A stretch of DNA of 64,000 bases, from the NCBI GenBank assembly GCA_964567435.1, contig CAZMMQ010000005.1, forward strand, positions 1 through 64,000. The letters are read 5' to 3'. Source of the stretch: RFSX01 sp964567435. GTDB lineage: Bacteria > Bacteroidota > Bacteroidia > Chitinophagales > Saprospiraceae. Numbering within the stretch: position 1 is the first letter of the stretch; each line of letters begins with the position of its first letter. The notes under the pieces were generated by a model. It made no database searches. It was not told the origin of the DNA and saw only the letters and a program-made list of their open reading frames with translations. The position numbers were made by a program, and so were the translations under genes. This document shows positions 63,847 to 64,000 of this stretch, one piece after another.

Positions 63847-64000
63847 ATGAAAATATTACAGACAATTGGTAGCCTACTTGTTATAGCAAGTATCCTCGTA
63901 TTCATAGCAATGCTAGGGTTGGGTACTAAATCAATTAACGTTAATAAATTACCTGGCAATAATGTGCATCAGAATGTTGCGATTGCACAAGCAATTAATG
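63847..64000 (+). CDS. Membrane-anchored protein, N-terminal part only
   Basis: The ATG begins an open frame that runs off the window (51 residues visible). One transmembrane segment (LLVIASILVFIAMLGLG) is followed by a polar part (TKSINVNKLPGNNVHQN). It lies 12 bases after the flavoprotein gene, so co-transcription and a redox partnership are plausible. The family cannot be named from this part. Confidence 0.55.
   Translation, partial: MKILQTIGSLLVIASILVFIAMLGLGTKSINVNKLPGNNVHQNVAIAQAIN

Noticed and set aside
1..64000. CRISPR arrays and rRNA genes
   Set aside because: No regularly spaced direct repeats and no rRNA-like sequence were seen anywhere in the window.

Overview
The window comes from a low-GC member of the Bacteroidota. 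Evidence for this: several type IX secretion (T9SS) C-terminal sorting domains, a gliding-motility (CHU_C) domain remnant, DUF4292, and Bacteroidota-type -7 promoter boxes (TAnnTTTG) in front of many genes, with few clear Shine-Dalgarno sequences. Saprospiria or a related marine lineage is plausible, but the sequence alone does not settle it.

Positions 40-15317 are a genomic island of about 15.3 kb inserted at the 3' end of a tRNA-Asp gene. The tRNA 3' part is at 1-52. A 14-bp copy of its end (CCCGTCCAGACCGC) recurs at 15304-15317 as attR, followed by the displaced terminator of the tRNA gene. The left half holds the mobility module: an unknown protein, an excisionase-like HTH protein, a Toprim primase-like protein, a DUF3987 ATPase, a tyrosine recombinase and two unknown proteins. 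An inverted repeat (6963-7060) separates it from the cargo. The cargo is an XRE regulator, an MmeI-like adenine methyltransferase with no recognisable nuclease motif, a superfamily 2 helicase, a GIY-YIG (T5orf172) nuclease, a small RNase H/RuvC-like protein, a eukaryotic-type protein kinase and a 56-residue basic protein. These genes are packed with gaps or overlaps of a few bases, so they look like one operon. The best reading is a non-canonical restriction or phage-defence system with an attached kinase cassette.

Positions 15358-24250 form a gene-poor minus-strand surface or secondary-metabolism locus: a nucleotidyltransferase of the PF14907 type, an ABC exporter, an O-antigen-ligase-like protein with TPRs and a family 39 glycosyltransferase. 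The long gaps between them contain decayed fragments (an ATP-grasp tail, a T9SS tail).

From 24454 on the window is mostly core chromosome: accA, dapA, a broken CHU_C gene, a YdjM-like hydrolase, rnc, fabF, acpP, pyk, a TPR protein, a DUF4292 lipoprotein, an EnvC-like degenerate LytM protein, hflX, bamA, uppS, a lipoprotein, a MraY/WecA-like transferase, an ankyrin protein, crcB, uvrA, a di-haem peroxidase, proC, glyS, a HAD hydrolase, a MscS channel, recX and a CPA-type antiporter. The right end carries four T9SS cargo genes (a glycosidase-like protein, a small protein, and two large choice-of-anchor-J/thioredoxin-fold proteins), then an FAD oxidoreductase and the start of a membrane-anchored protein cut by the window edge.

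Several start codons were moved from the longest reading frame. Reasons were a -7 box lying over or after the long start, or a signal peptide that begins at an internal ATG.
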